This document shows, piece after piece, positions 45,201 through 55,810 of a DNA stretch of 64,000 nt. The stretch is from positions 1,212,808 through 1,276,807 of the forward strand of contig CM036252.1 in assembly GCA_020698575.1 (NCBI GenBank). The letters are read 5' to 3'. Positions within the stretch are counted from its first letter, which is position 1. The number at the start of each line of letters is the position of its first letter. The translations under genes and the position numbers were made by a program. Origin of the DNA: Bostrychus sinensis. Lineage: Eukaryota > Chordata > Actinopteri > Gobiiformes > Eleotridae. Below the pieces are notes generated by a model, which made no database searches, had not been told where the DNA came from, and worked only from the letters and a program-made list of their open reading frames with translations.

Positions 45201-48200
45201 TACTTTATGCTCAACCAGACGTCCTAAAAAAGTCTTTCTGTTGTCCTCCTGTGACCTAATTGTCCTGAAAATGATCCCAGAGCGGAGTCTGAAGCAGTTG
45301 TTGTCTGATAAAACATAAAGAGTACTGTTGCTAACTGTGTTAGCTGCTGTGGGTCCTGGCGAATCTCCACTGGTTATGCTCAGAGGCTTAATCTGTCTTT
45401 AAAATGATTTCAGCGACTGGAAAGTGAAGAATCTTAGCTTTCAAATGAGGTATAACATGTCCAGACTGACCTATAACATGTCCAGACTGACGTATAACAT
45501 GTCCAGACTGAGGTATAAGATGTCCAGATTGACATATAACATGTCCAGACTGAGGTATAAGATGTCCAGATTGACGTATAACATGTCCAGACTGACGTAT
45601 AACATGTCCAGACTGAGGTATAACATGTCCAGACTGACGTATAACATGTCCAGACTGAGGTATAACATGTCCAGACTGAGGTATAACATGTCCAGACTGA
45701 CCTATAACATGTCCAGACTGACGTATAACATGTCCAGACTGAGGTATAAGATGTCCAGATTGACGTATAACATGTCCAGACTGAGGTATAAGATGTCCAG
45801 ATTGACGTATAACATGTCCAGACTGACGTATAACATGTCCAGACTGACGTATAACATGTCCAGACTGAGGTATAACATGTCCAGACTGACGTATAACATG
45901 TCCAGACTGAGGTATAACATGTCCAGACTGACGTATAACATGTCCAGACTGAGGTATAACATGTCCAGACTGACCTATAACATGTCCAGACTAACGTATA
46001 ACATGTCCAGACTGAGGTATAAGATGTCCAGACTGACGTATAACATGTCCAGACTGAGGTATAACATGTCCAGACTGAAATATAACATGTCCAGACTGAA
46101 ATATAACATGTCCAGACTGACGTATAACATGTCCAGACTGAGGTATAACATGTCCAGACTGACCTATAACATGTCCAGACTGACGTATAACATGTCCAGA
46201 CTGACGTATAACATGTCCAGACTGAGGTATAACATGTCCAGACTGAAATTTAACATGTCCAGACTGAAATATAACATGTCCAGACCAAGGTATAACATGT
46301 CCAGACTGAGATATAACATGTCCAGATTGAGATATAACATGTCCAGAGTGAGGTATAACATGTCCAGACTGAAATATAACATGTCCAGACCAAGGTATAA
46401 CATGTCCAGACTGAGATATAACATGTCCAGATTGAGATATAACATGTCCAGACTGAGATATAACATGTCCAGATTGAGATATAACATGTCCAGAGTGAGG
46501 TATAACATGTCCAGACTGAAATATAACATGTCCAGACCAAGGTATAACATGTCCAGACTGAGATATAACATGTCCAGATTGAGATATAACATGTCCAGAT
46601 TGAGATATAACATGTCCAGATTGAGATATAACATGTCCAGATTGAGATATAACATGTCCAGAGTGAGGTATAACATGTCCAGACCTAGGTATAACATGTC
46701 CAGATTGAGATATAACATGTCCAGACTGAGGTATAACATGTCCAGACCAAGGTATAACATGTCTAGACTGAGATATAACATGTCCAGACTGAGATATAAC
46801 ATGTCCAGACTGAGGTATAACATGTCCAGACTGAGATATAACATGTCCAGATTGAGATATAACATGTCCAGACTGAAATATAACATGTCCAGACTGAGAT
46901 ATAACATGTCCAGACTGAGGTATAACATGTCCAGACTGAGATATAACATGTCCAGACTGAGATATAACATGTCCAGACTGAGATATAACATGTCCAGACT
47001 GATGTATAACATGTCCAGACTGATGTATAACATGTCCAGACTGATGTATAACAGGTTCAGACTGAGGTATAACATGTCCAGACTGAGATATAACATGTCC
47101 AGACTGGTGTATAACATGTCCAGACTGAGATATAACATGTCCAGACTGATGTATAACATGTCCAGACTGATGTATAACATGTCCAGACTGATGTATAACA
47201 TGTCTAGACTGATGTATAACATGTCCAGACTGAGGTATAACATGTCCAGACTGAGGTATAACATGTCCAGACTGATGTATAACATGTCCAGACTGAGGTA
47301 TAACATGTCCAGACTGAGGTATAACATGTCCAGACTGATGTATAACATGTCCAGACTGATGTATAACATGTCTAGACTGATGTATAACATGTCCAGACTG
47401 ATGTATAACATGTCTAGACTGATGTATAACATGTCCAGACTGAGGTATAACATGTCCAGACTGATGTATAACATGTCTAGACTGATGTATAACAGGTACA
47501 GACTGAGGTATAACATGTCCAGACTGAGGTATAACATGTCCAGACTGATGTATAACATGTCTAGACTGATGTATAACAGGTACAGACTGATGTATAACAT
47601 GTCCAGACTGAGGTATAACATGTCCAGACTGACCTATAACATGTCCAGACTGACGTATAACATGTCCAGACTGAGGTATAAGATGTCCAGACTGACGTAT
47701 AACATGTCCAGACTGAGGTATAACATGTCCAGACTGAAATATAACATGTCCAGACTGAAATATAACATGTCCAGACTGACGTATAACATGTCCAGACTGA
47801 TGTATAACATGTCCAGACTGAAATATAACATGTCCAGACTGAGGTATAACATGTCCAGACTGAGGTATAACATGTCCAGACTGAGGTATAACATGTCCAG
47901 ACTGATGTATAACATGTCCAGACTGATGTATAACATGTCTAGACTGATGTATAACATGTCCAGACTGATGTATAACATGTCCAGACTGATGTATAACATG
48001 TCTAGACTGATGTATAACATGTCCAGACTGATGTATAACAGGTCCAGACCAAGGTATAACAGGAGGAAAAAGAAAGTACTCATGCTTGTATCGATTTGAA
48101 AAGAAGTGGTATTGATGCATCCCTGACCTCTGACCTCTGACCCCAGGTGTGCAGCGAGGAGACCCTGGAGGAGATCCTGGCCCGGTACCTGTCCTACAAT

Positions 48201-48377
48201 GGCCACGCCCACAGTTACACCTGGAAACACGCGGGAGCGGCCCTGGACATGGGCCGCACACTGGAGGAGAATGGTCTTCATGACGACGACCCTGAGCTCG
48301 ATGACCTCCGACTCGACCGCGACCTCTTCACCCCCGCCATCCTGCTGCACTTCAACGACGACCTCACTGAGGCCTGA
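42298..48377 (+). CDS. cyb5d1: cyb5d1: cytochrome b5 domain protein 1, 4 coding exons
   Basis: Exons 42298-42418, 43706-43782, 43939-44157 and 48147-48377 total 648 nt and agree in phase, giving 215 residues (human CYB5D1: 228). The N-terminal cytochrome b5-like domain covers about residues 5-65, with FFSPSEVAAHN, WVSFLGRVLDLT and ISSWFDPETRD. The C-terminal half has strongly conserved blocks: YYTPRGRF, WWSDPRYEVG, RVINTLTSQEQ, YTWKH, TLEENG, and the end TPAILLHFNDDLTEA. CYB5D1 is a radial-spoke-associated axonemal protein needed for coordinated ciliary beating. ATG 42298 follows an in-frame TAG at 42271 and sits right after an acceptor-like CTCTGTGCAG. The protein is slightly short at the N-terminus relative to human, so an upstream coding exon is possible. 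Intron 3 holds a 29-bp array and a hAT element with its own array. Confidence 0.93.
43493..43668. repeat. 20-bp minisatellite, cyb5d1 intron 1
   Basis: Nine copies of TCTGCTGGGTCCAGACCCGG with AAACCCGG variants, ending about 35 bp before the exon 2 acceptor. The rest of intron 1 (42419-43492) is unique with no feature seen. Confidence 0.93.
44158..45000. repeat. 29-bp minisatellite starting at the cyb5d1 exon 3 donor
   Basis: About 29 copies of a unit with TGAGGACCGCGTTACCCACA then GTCCTCCTC. The first copy is continuous with the real donor (GAG|GTGAGGACCGCG), so the array appears to have been seeded by the splice donor region. Confidence 0.93.
45014..48124. mobile_element. hAT element carrying a 2.6-kb internal minisatellite
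   Basis: The left end is TGGGATGCACCGATACC and the right end, in minus sense, GGGATGCATCAATACC. GACCTCTG occurs on both outer sides (45006-45013, 48125-48132) as a candidate 8-bp target duplication, though GACCTCTG is also locally repeated on the right. About 430 bp of element sequence precedes the array and 60 bp follows it. No transposase is visible. Confidence 0.65.
45445..48062. repeat. 21-bp minisatellite inside the hAT element
   Basis: About 124 copies of ATAACATGTCCAGACTGAGGT and variants (ACGT, ATGT, GAAAT). The unit length is divisible by three and lacks stops in several frames, so there is an 891-codon plus-strand frame of MSRLRYN repeats and long minus-strand frames. These are composition effects. 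Variant blocks (GAGATAT, GATGTAT) cluster, indicating local duplication. Confidence 0.96.
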
Positions 48378-48484
48378 CCCCTGACCTCTGACCTCTGACC
48401 CCTGACCCCTGCCCCATGACCTCCGACCCCTGACCTCTGATCTCTGATCTCTGGGCGAGTCACAACCTTTTACTCACAGCTGAT

Positions 48485-48490
48485 AATAAA
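48485..48490 (+). terminator. cyb5d1: cyb5d1 polyadenylation signal
   Basis: AATAAA 108 nt after the cyb5d1 stop codon. The short 3' UTR is largely CCTGACCTCTGACC repeats. Confidence 0.7.
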
Positions 48491-48611
48491 CAGTTTTACT
48501 TCTGCTCCAAGATTTATCGTTCTGTCCTGGTCCCAACGTTAACTCTAAAATACATCCTCCCTGAGTTTAGATCTGAACTCAGAGTTAGACCAAAGACTTG
48601 TCTCGCCTTGA

Positions 48612-48952
48612 CTGGCCTCGGGACTGTGTGGGGGCCCCAGGTCTGTGTGGGGGCCTCGGGACTGTGTGGGGGCCCCAGGTCTGTGTGGGGGCCTCGGGAC
48701 TGTGTGGGGGCCCCAGGTCTGTGTGGGGGCTTCGGGACTGTGTGGGGGCCCCGGGTCTGTGTGGGGGCCTCGGGACTGTGTGGGGGCCCCAGGTCTGTGT
48801 GGGGGCCTTGGGACTGTGTGGGGGCCCCAGGTCTGTGTGGGGGCCCCAGGTCTGTGTGGGGGCCTCGGGACTGTGTGGGGGCCCCAGGTCTGTGTGGGGG
48901 CCTTGGGACTGTGTGGGGGCCCCAGGTCTGTGTGGGGGCCCCAGGTCTGTGT
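48612..48952. repeat. 19-bp G-rich minisatellite downstream of cyb5d1
   Basis: About 18 copies of CTGTGTGGGGGCCCCAGGT or CTGTGTGGGGGCCTCGGGA. Each has a G5 run followed by C-rich sequence, able to form hairpins or G-rich structures just after the gene end. Confidence 0.93.
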
Positions 48953-48954
48953 CA

Positions 48955-50088
48955 TTATTCCATCCTGACAGAACCCGGTCAGTTTCAGGGTAAACACTGT
49001 GCATGTCTCAGATATCAGGATTATTTCAGAGGTTTATGGTTTATAGTTTTATAGATTGTGTTTGTGTGAGCACATCTGTGTAAAGGTGTGCTAACGTTTC
49101 TGATGTTACCCAGCCGGAATCACAACAACTGCTTAAAAAACAAGTCCACATCTGTTTAACCTCCTGTCGTGGTATTTGATGAAATGAAAACATAAAAATT
49201 AATCTGAATAAATGTTGCTGGTAAACTGTCACCAGGCTGCAGTAAATAAATAATATAAATAACATAATATATATAACATAAATAATACAGTTTGCAGTTA
49301 CTGTTTTGAAAATGATATATTTTTGTGTTTCAGAGCAGTGATTCTTAAGCATTGGGCCGCGGGACCGGGACTACAGGGGTTATTAATTGAATATTAGGGT
49401 ACTTTATTGATTTTACACTTTCCTAACGCTGTGTCGGTGCCTCTCTCGACGTCAGGAACAGCAGACGCAGTCAGCTCTACGTCAACAACGCGCTGTCTGC
49501 TCTGTTAATATACAACAGGATAAACAACGTAACTTCAACCTTCAAAGAGAGACTGTTTGAGTTCCAACAGACTGAAGTTTTCCTGATTTTGCTGCTCCAG
49601 GTGAGAGAGGAGCAGACGACACCGGGCCCCTCTGCCTTTGTCCCGCACCAGCTGCTGGAGACCTGAGACACAGGGACAGTACCTGCTGCTGCAGTGGAAA
49701 TGAGCGCAGCTTCTGATAACAAAGTAGATCTTCACACACGAGTGTAAGTACAGAGTGACATTAGGTCACGAGGAGTGATTTCACAGAGAGGAGAAAGGAG
49801 AGATGAAGAAAGAAACCTGGTGAAAACTCCGTCTTCATCCTGCAGAGAGCAGCTCAGGACCAGCTCATGTTGTCATCACTGCCCTTTATTAAAAGCTATA
49901 GTTAATAAAATCAACTTTAATAGCAAAGAGAATTTTTTCCCCTAAACTAAGCACTTTATTTCTAAAATACAGTTAAATGTTTTATTTTTAAATGATTATT
50001 ATTTAATATATGCTACACAGTCGCCCCTGATCATTTTCAAGATTATCCTTCACAAATCATTGGTTGTTCGGATCAGCAATTTCAGTTA
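48955..50088. other. Unique convergent intergenic sequence
   Basis: AT-rich and unique. A stretch starting at about 49340 (AGTGATTCTTAAGCATTGGG) resembles the end of a fish hAT element, but I cannot define the other end. No coding exon was recognised. Confidence 0.4.
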
Positions 50089-50089
50089 A

Positions 50090-52550
50090 ATATATCATAT
50101 ATGATATGTATGATATATGTATGATATACATATATCATACATATATCATATACATATATCATATACATATATCATATATCATATACATATATCATATACA
50201 TATATCATATACATATATCATATACATATACATATATCATATACATATATCATACATATATCATATACATATATCATATACATATACATATATCATATAC
50301 ATATACATATATCATACATATATCATATACATATATCATATACATATATCATATACATATATCACATACATATATATCATTTACATATATCATATACATA
50401 TATCATACATATATCATATACATATACATATATCATACATATATCATATACATATATCATATACATATATCATTTACATATATCATATATCATATACATA
50501 TACATATATCATTTACATATATCATATACATATACATATATCATTTACATATATCATATACATATACATATATCATTTACATATATCATATACATATATC
50601 ATACATATATCATATACATATACATATATCATACATATATCATATACATATATCATACATATATCATATACATATATCATATACATATACATATATCATT
50701 TACATATATCATATATCATTTACATATATCATATATCATATACATATACATATATCATTTACATATATCATATACATATATCATACATATATCATATACA
50801 TATATCATATACATATATCATATATCATATACATATACATATATCATATACATATATCATATATCATATATCATTTACATATATCATATACATATACATA
50901 TATCATACATATATCATATACATATATCATATATCATATACATATACATATATCATATACATATATCATTTACATATATCATATACATATACATATATCA
51001 TACATATATCATATACATATATCATATACATATATCATATATCATATACATATACATATATCATATACATATATCATATACATATATCATACATATATCA
51101 TATACATATACATATATCATACATATATCATATACATATATCATTTACATATATCATATACATATACATATATCATACATATATCATATACATATATCAT
51201 ATACATATATCATATATCATATACATATACATATATCATATACATATATCATATACATATATCATACATATATCATATACATATACATATATCATACATA
51301 TATCATATACATATATCATATACATATATCATATACATATATCATATATCATATGCATATATCATATACATATACATATATCATATACATATATTATATA
51401 CATATATCACATACATATATATCATATACATATACATATATCATTTACATATATCATATACATATATCATATACATATATCATATACATATATCATATAT
51501 CATATACATATATCATATACATATACATATATCATATACATATATCATATACATATATCACATACATATATATCATATACATATACATATATCATATACA
51601 TATATCATATATCATATATCATATACATATATCATATACATATATCATATACATATATCATATACATATACATATATCATATATCATATACATATATCAT
51701 ATACATATATCATATACATATATCACATACATATATATCATATACATATACATATATCATATACATATATCATATACATATACATATATCACATACATAT
51801 ATCATATACATATATCATATACATATATCATATACATATATCATATCGTAAACATATATCATATACATATATCATATACATATACATATATCATATATCA
51901 TATACATATATCATATACATATATCATATACATATATCATATATCATATATCATATCATATACATATATCATATACATATATCATATACATATACATATA
52001 TCATATATCATATACATATATCATATACATATATCATATACATATACATATATCATATATCATATACATATATCATATACATATATCATATATCATATAC
52101 ATATCATATACATATATCATATACATATATCATATACATATATCATATACATATATCATATATCATATACATATATCATATACATATACATATATCATAT
52201 ACATATATCATATATCATATACATATATCATATACATATATCATATACATATATCATATACATATATCATATACATATATCATATACATATATCATATAC
52301 ATATACATATATCATATACATATATCATATACATATACATATATCATATACATATACATATATCATATACATATATCATATACATATACATATATCATAT
52401 ACATATACATATATCATATACATATATCATATATCATATACATATATCATATACATATATCATATATCATATACATATATCATATACATATATCATATAC
52501 ATATACATATATCATATACATATATCATATACATATATCATATATCATAC
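50090..52550. repeat. 2.5-kb AT-rich array between convergent genes
   Basis: Units of ATATCATATACAT with shorter (ATATCAT) and longer (ATACATATACAT) forms. The plus strand after about 50130 has A, T and C with almost no G. The left edge is an inverted repeat (20-bp arms at 50109-50128 and 50131-50150) where the unit flips from TGATATATGTA to TACATATATCA. The long Tyr/Ile/His frames are artefacts. Confidence 0.96.
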
Positions 52551-52734
52551 AGCAGACAAACAGTGATATTTAAGAAGTGAAATGAAGTTTATAGCATTTA
52601 CAGAAAGTGTGCAATAATTACTTAAACAAAAGTAGGCAGGTGCATGAATTTGAGCATTTGTTGTTTTATTGTTTTTAATACATTTAGCACTAATTATTGG
52701 AACACAACATTAGTTTGGTAAACTCACTGACCCT

Positions 52735-54990
52735 TAATCCTGGTTCAGTCCTGGTTCAGTCCTGGTTTAGACCTGGTTCAGTCCTGGTTTAGTTCTGGTT
52801 TTGTCCTGGTTTAGTCCTGGTTTAGACCTGGTTTAGTCCTGGTTTAGACCTGGTTTAGACCTGGTTTTGTCCTGGTTTTGTCCTGGTTTAGTCCTGGTTT
52901 AGACCTGGTTTAGACCTGGTTTTGTCCTGGTTTTGTCCTGGTTTAGTCCTGGTTTAGACCTGGTTTAGACCTGGTTTTGTCCTGGTTTAGACCTGGTTCA
53001 GTCCTGGTTTAGTTCTGGTTTTGTCCTGGTTTAGTCCTGGTTTAGACCTGGTTTAGACCTGGTTTTGTCCTGGTTTTGTCCTGGTTTAGACCTGGTTTTG
53101 TCCTGGTTTAGACCTGGTTCAGTCCTGGTTTAGTTCTGGTTTTGTCCTGGTTTAGTCCTGGTTTAGACCTGGTTTAGACCTGGTTTAGACCTGGTTTTGT
53201 CCTGGTTTAGACCTGGTTCAGTCCTGGTTTAGTTCTGGTTTTGTCCTGGTTTAGTCCTGGTTTAGACCTGGTTTAGTCCTGGTTTAGACCTGGTTTAGAC
53301 CTGGTTTTGTCCTGGTTTAGTCCTGGTTTAGTCCTGGTTTAGACCTGGTTTAGACCTGGTTTTGTCCTGGTTTAGACCTGGTTCAGTCCTGGTTTAGTTC
53401 TGGTTTTGTCCTGGTTTAGTCCTGGTTTAGACCTGGTTTAGACCTGGTTTTGTCCTGGTTTTGTCCTGGTTCAGTCCTGGTTTAGTCCTGGTTTAGACCT
53501 GGTTTAGTCCTGGTTTTGTCCTGGTTTAGTCCTGGTTTAGTCCTGGTTTAGTCCTGGTTTAGTTCTGGTTTAGTCCTGGTTTAGTCCTGGTTTAGTTCTG
53601 GTTTTGTCCTGGTTTTGTCCTGGTTTAGACCTGGTTTAGTCCTGGTTTAGTCCTGGTTTTGTCCTGGTTTAGTCCTGGTTTAGACCTGGTTTAGTCCTGG
53701 TTTAGACCTGGTTTAGACCGGGTTTAGACCTGGTTTAGTCCTGGTTTAGACCTGGTTTAGTCCTGGTTTAGTCCTGGTTTAGTCCTGGTTTAGTTCTGGT
53801 TTTGTCCTGGTTTTGTCCTGGTTTAGTCCTGGTTTAGTCCTGGTTTAGTCCTGGTTTAGACCTGGTTTAGTCCTGGTTTAGACCTGGTTTAGTATTGGTT
53901 TAGACCTGGTTTAGACCTGGTTTAGACCTGGTTTAGTTCTGGTTTTGTCCTGGTTTAGTCCTGGTTTAGTCCTGGTTTAGTCCTGGTTTAGTTCTGGTTT
54001 TGTCCTGGTTTTGTCCTGGTTTAGTCCTGGTTTAGTCCTGGTTTAGTCCTGGTTTAGTCCTGGTTTAGACCTGGTTTAGTTCTGGTTTTGTCCTGGTTTA
54101 GTCCTGGTTTAGTTCTGGTTTAGTCCTGGTTTAGTCCTGGTTTAGTCCTGGTTTAGTCCTGGTTTAGACCTGGTTTAGTCCTGGTTTAGACCTGGTTTAG
54201 TCCTGGTTTAGTCCTGGTTTAGTCCTGGTTTAGACCTGGTTTAGTTCTGGTTTTGTCCTGGTTTAGTCCTGGTTTAGTTCTGGTTTAGTCCTGGTTTAGT
54301 CCTGGTTTAGTCCTGGTTTAGTCCTGGTTTAGACCTGGTTTAGTCCTGGTTTAGACCTGGTTTAGACCTGGTTTAGTCCTGGTTTAGACCTGGTTTAGAC
54401 CTGGTTTTGTCCTGGTTTAGTCCTGGTTTAGTCCTGGTTTAGACCTGGTTTAGACCTGGTTTAGACCTGGTTTAATCCTGGTTTAGTCCTGGTTTAGTCC
54501 TGGTTTAGACCTGGTTTAGACCTGGTTTAGACCTGGTTTAGTCCTGGTTTAGACCTGGTTTAGACCTGGTTTTGTCCTGGTTTAGTCCTGGTTTAGACCT
54601 GGTTTAGACCTGGTTTAGACCTGGTTTAGACCTGGTTTAGACCTGGTTTTGTCCTGGTTTAGTCCTGGTTTAGACCTGGTTTAGACCTGGTTTAGACCTG
54701 GTTTAATCCTGGTTTAGACCTGGTTTAGTCCTGGTTTAGTCCTGGTTTAGTCCTGGTTTAATCCTGGTTTAGTCCTGGTTTAGTCCTGGTTTAGACCTGG
54801 TTTAGACCTGGTTTAGTCCTGGTTTAGTCCTGGTTTAGTCCTGGTTTAGTCCTGGTTTGGACCTGGTTTAGACCTGGTTTAATCCTGGTTTAGACCTGGT
54901 TTAGTCCTGGTTTGGACCTGGTTTAGACCTGGTTTAATCCTGGTTTAGACCTGGTTTAGTCCTGGTTTAAATCTGGTTTAAACCTGTCTC
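52735..54990. repeat. 11-bp minisatellite 3' of the profilin gene
   Basis: About 200 copies of TTTAGTCCTGG, TTTAGACCTGG and TTTTGTCCTGG. Same family as the arrays at 19320 and 35308 and the short tract at 56040-56130. A higher-order block containing TTCAGTCCTGGTTTAGTTCT recurs about every 110-230 bp in the first half. Confidence 0.95.
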
Positions 54991-55085
54991 AGTCCTGTGT
55001 CTCTTCGTGTTGAACCTTCGTGTGCCGTGTTCTCTGTGTAAAATAAAACCACACCAAAGCAAAGTTTAAACGTTGAATAAATCTC

Positions 55086-55091
55086 TTTATT
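55086..55091 (-). terminator. pfn1: Profilin polyadenylation signal (distal)
   Basis: AATAAA on the minus strand, about 720 nt after the profilin stop. A second AATAAA lies at 55506-55511, about 300 nt after the stop, so two 3' UTR lengths are possible. The longer UTR would contain a 12-bp GACCGAGACCTG repeat (55310-55405). Confidence 0.5.
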
Positions 55092-55309
55092 TGGACTCTT
55101 TCTGTGTGAAAAATGTAACACTGGCTCCAGACAGACAGGGGGCGCTCACCTGGACACAACACTTCGAACCTTTGGCACTGGTTTGGGCTTTTCAACAACA
55201 CAACACTAAACTCTGGGTAAAGGAGCGACTCGGCCTCAACTCGTCACCGTTACAGTAAAGTACCGTTTAAAATTTAACAGCGTTTTATGGTCGCACACAA
55301 ACCGGCCTC

Positions 55310-55405
55310 GCGAGGACCGAGACCTGGACCGAGACCTGGACCGAGACCTGGACCGAGACCTGGACCGAGACCTGGACCGAGACCTGGACCGAGACCTGGA
55401 CCGTC
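55310..55405. repeat. 12-bp minisatellite in possible profilin 3' UTR
   Basis: Eight copies of GACCGAGACCTG. Confidence 0.93.
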
Positions 55406-55810
55406 TGCGCTGAACAAACTCATTTTAATAAAAAGAAAAAAAGGTGAAATACATAACTGTGAGCCCTGAATGTGGAACAGTATGATAATCATTACAAAGA
55501 CAGATTTTATTTATGAGCGTTCTGTTTTTCCATTGAGTCGGTGGAGTACCATAAGTGACCACCGGTGGCGCTGTTTGAATGTTATTAAAAAGGACATAAC
55601 TTAATAATTCCTGCTGTTACAAAGACTGCTGAGGTAAATTCAGAACAACTGATGATAAACTTTATATATTTCTGATAACTTCCTGTCAAGTGAATCATGT
55701 CCTTAAAAGGAATGGGTGAAGTCTAGACCAATCAGGTGTGAGGAGAGGGCGAGGTGGGTGTGGTTCTGAGGGAGTGGGGGAGCAGTCGTCGTCCTCGGTG
55801 CATTCCGTCG

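Noticed and set aside
45424..48099. 891-codon plus-strand frame of MSRLRYN repeats
   Set aside because: Unit of 21 bp without stops; frames on the other strand are equally open, there is no promoter or homology, and it sits inside a transposon in an intron.
50064..52573. Long Tyr/Ile/His frames
   Set aside because: Consequence of an A/T/C-only repeat that cannot form TGA and rarely forms TAA or TAG in frame.
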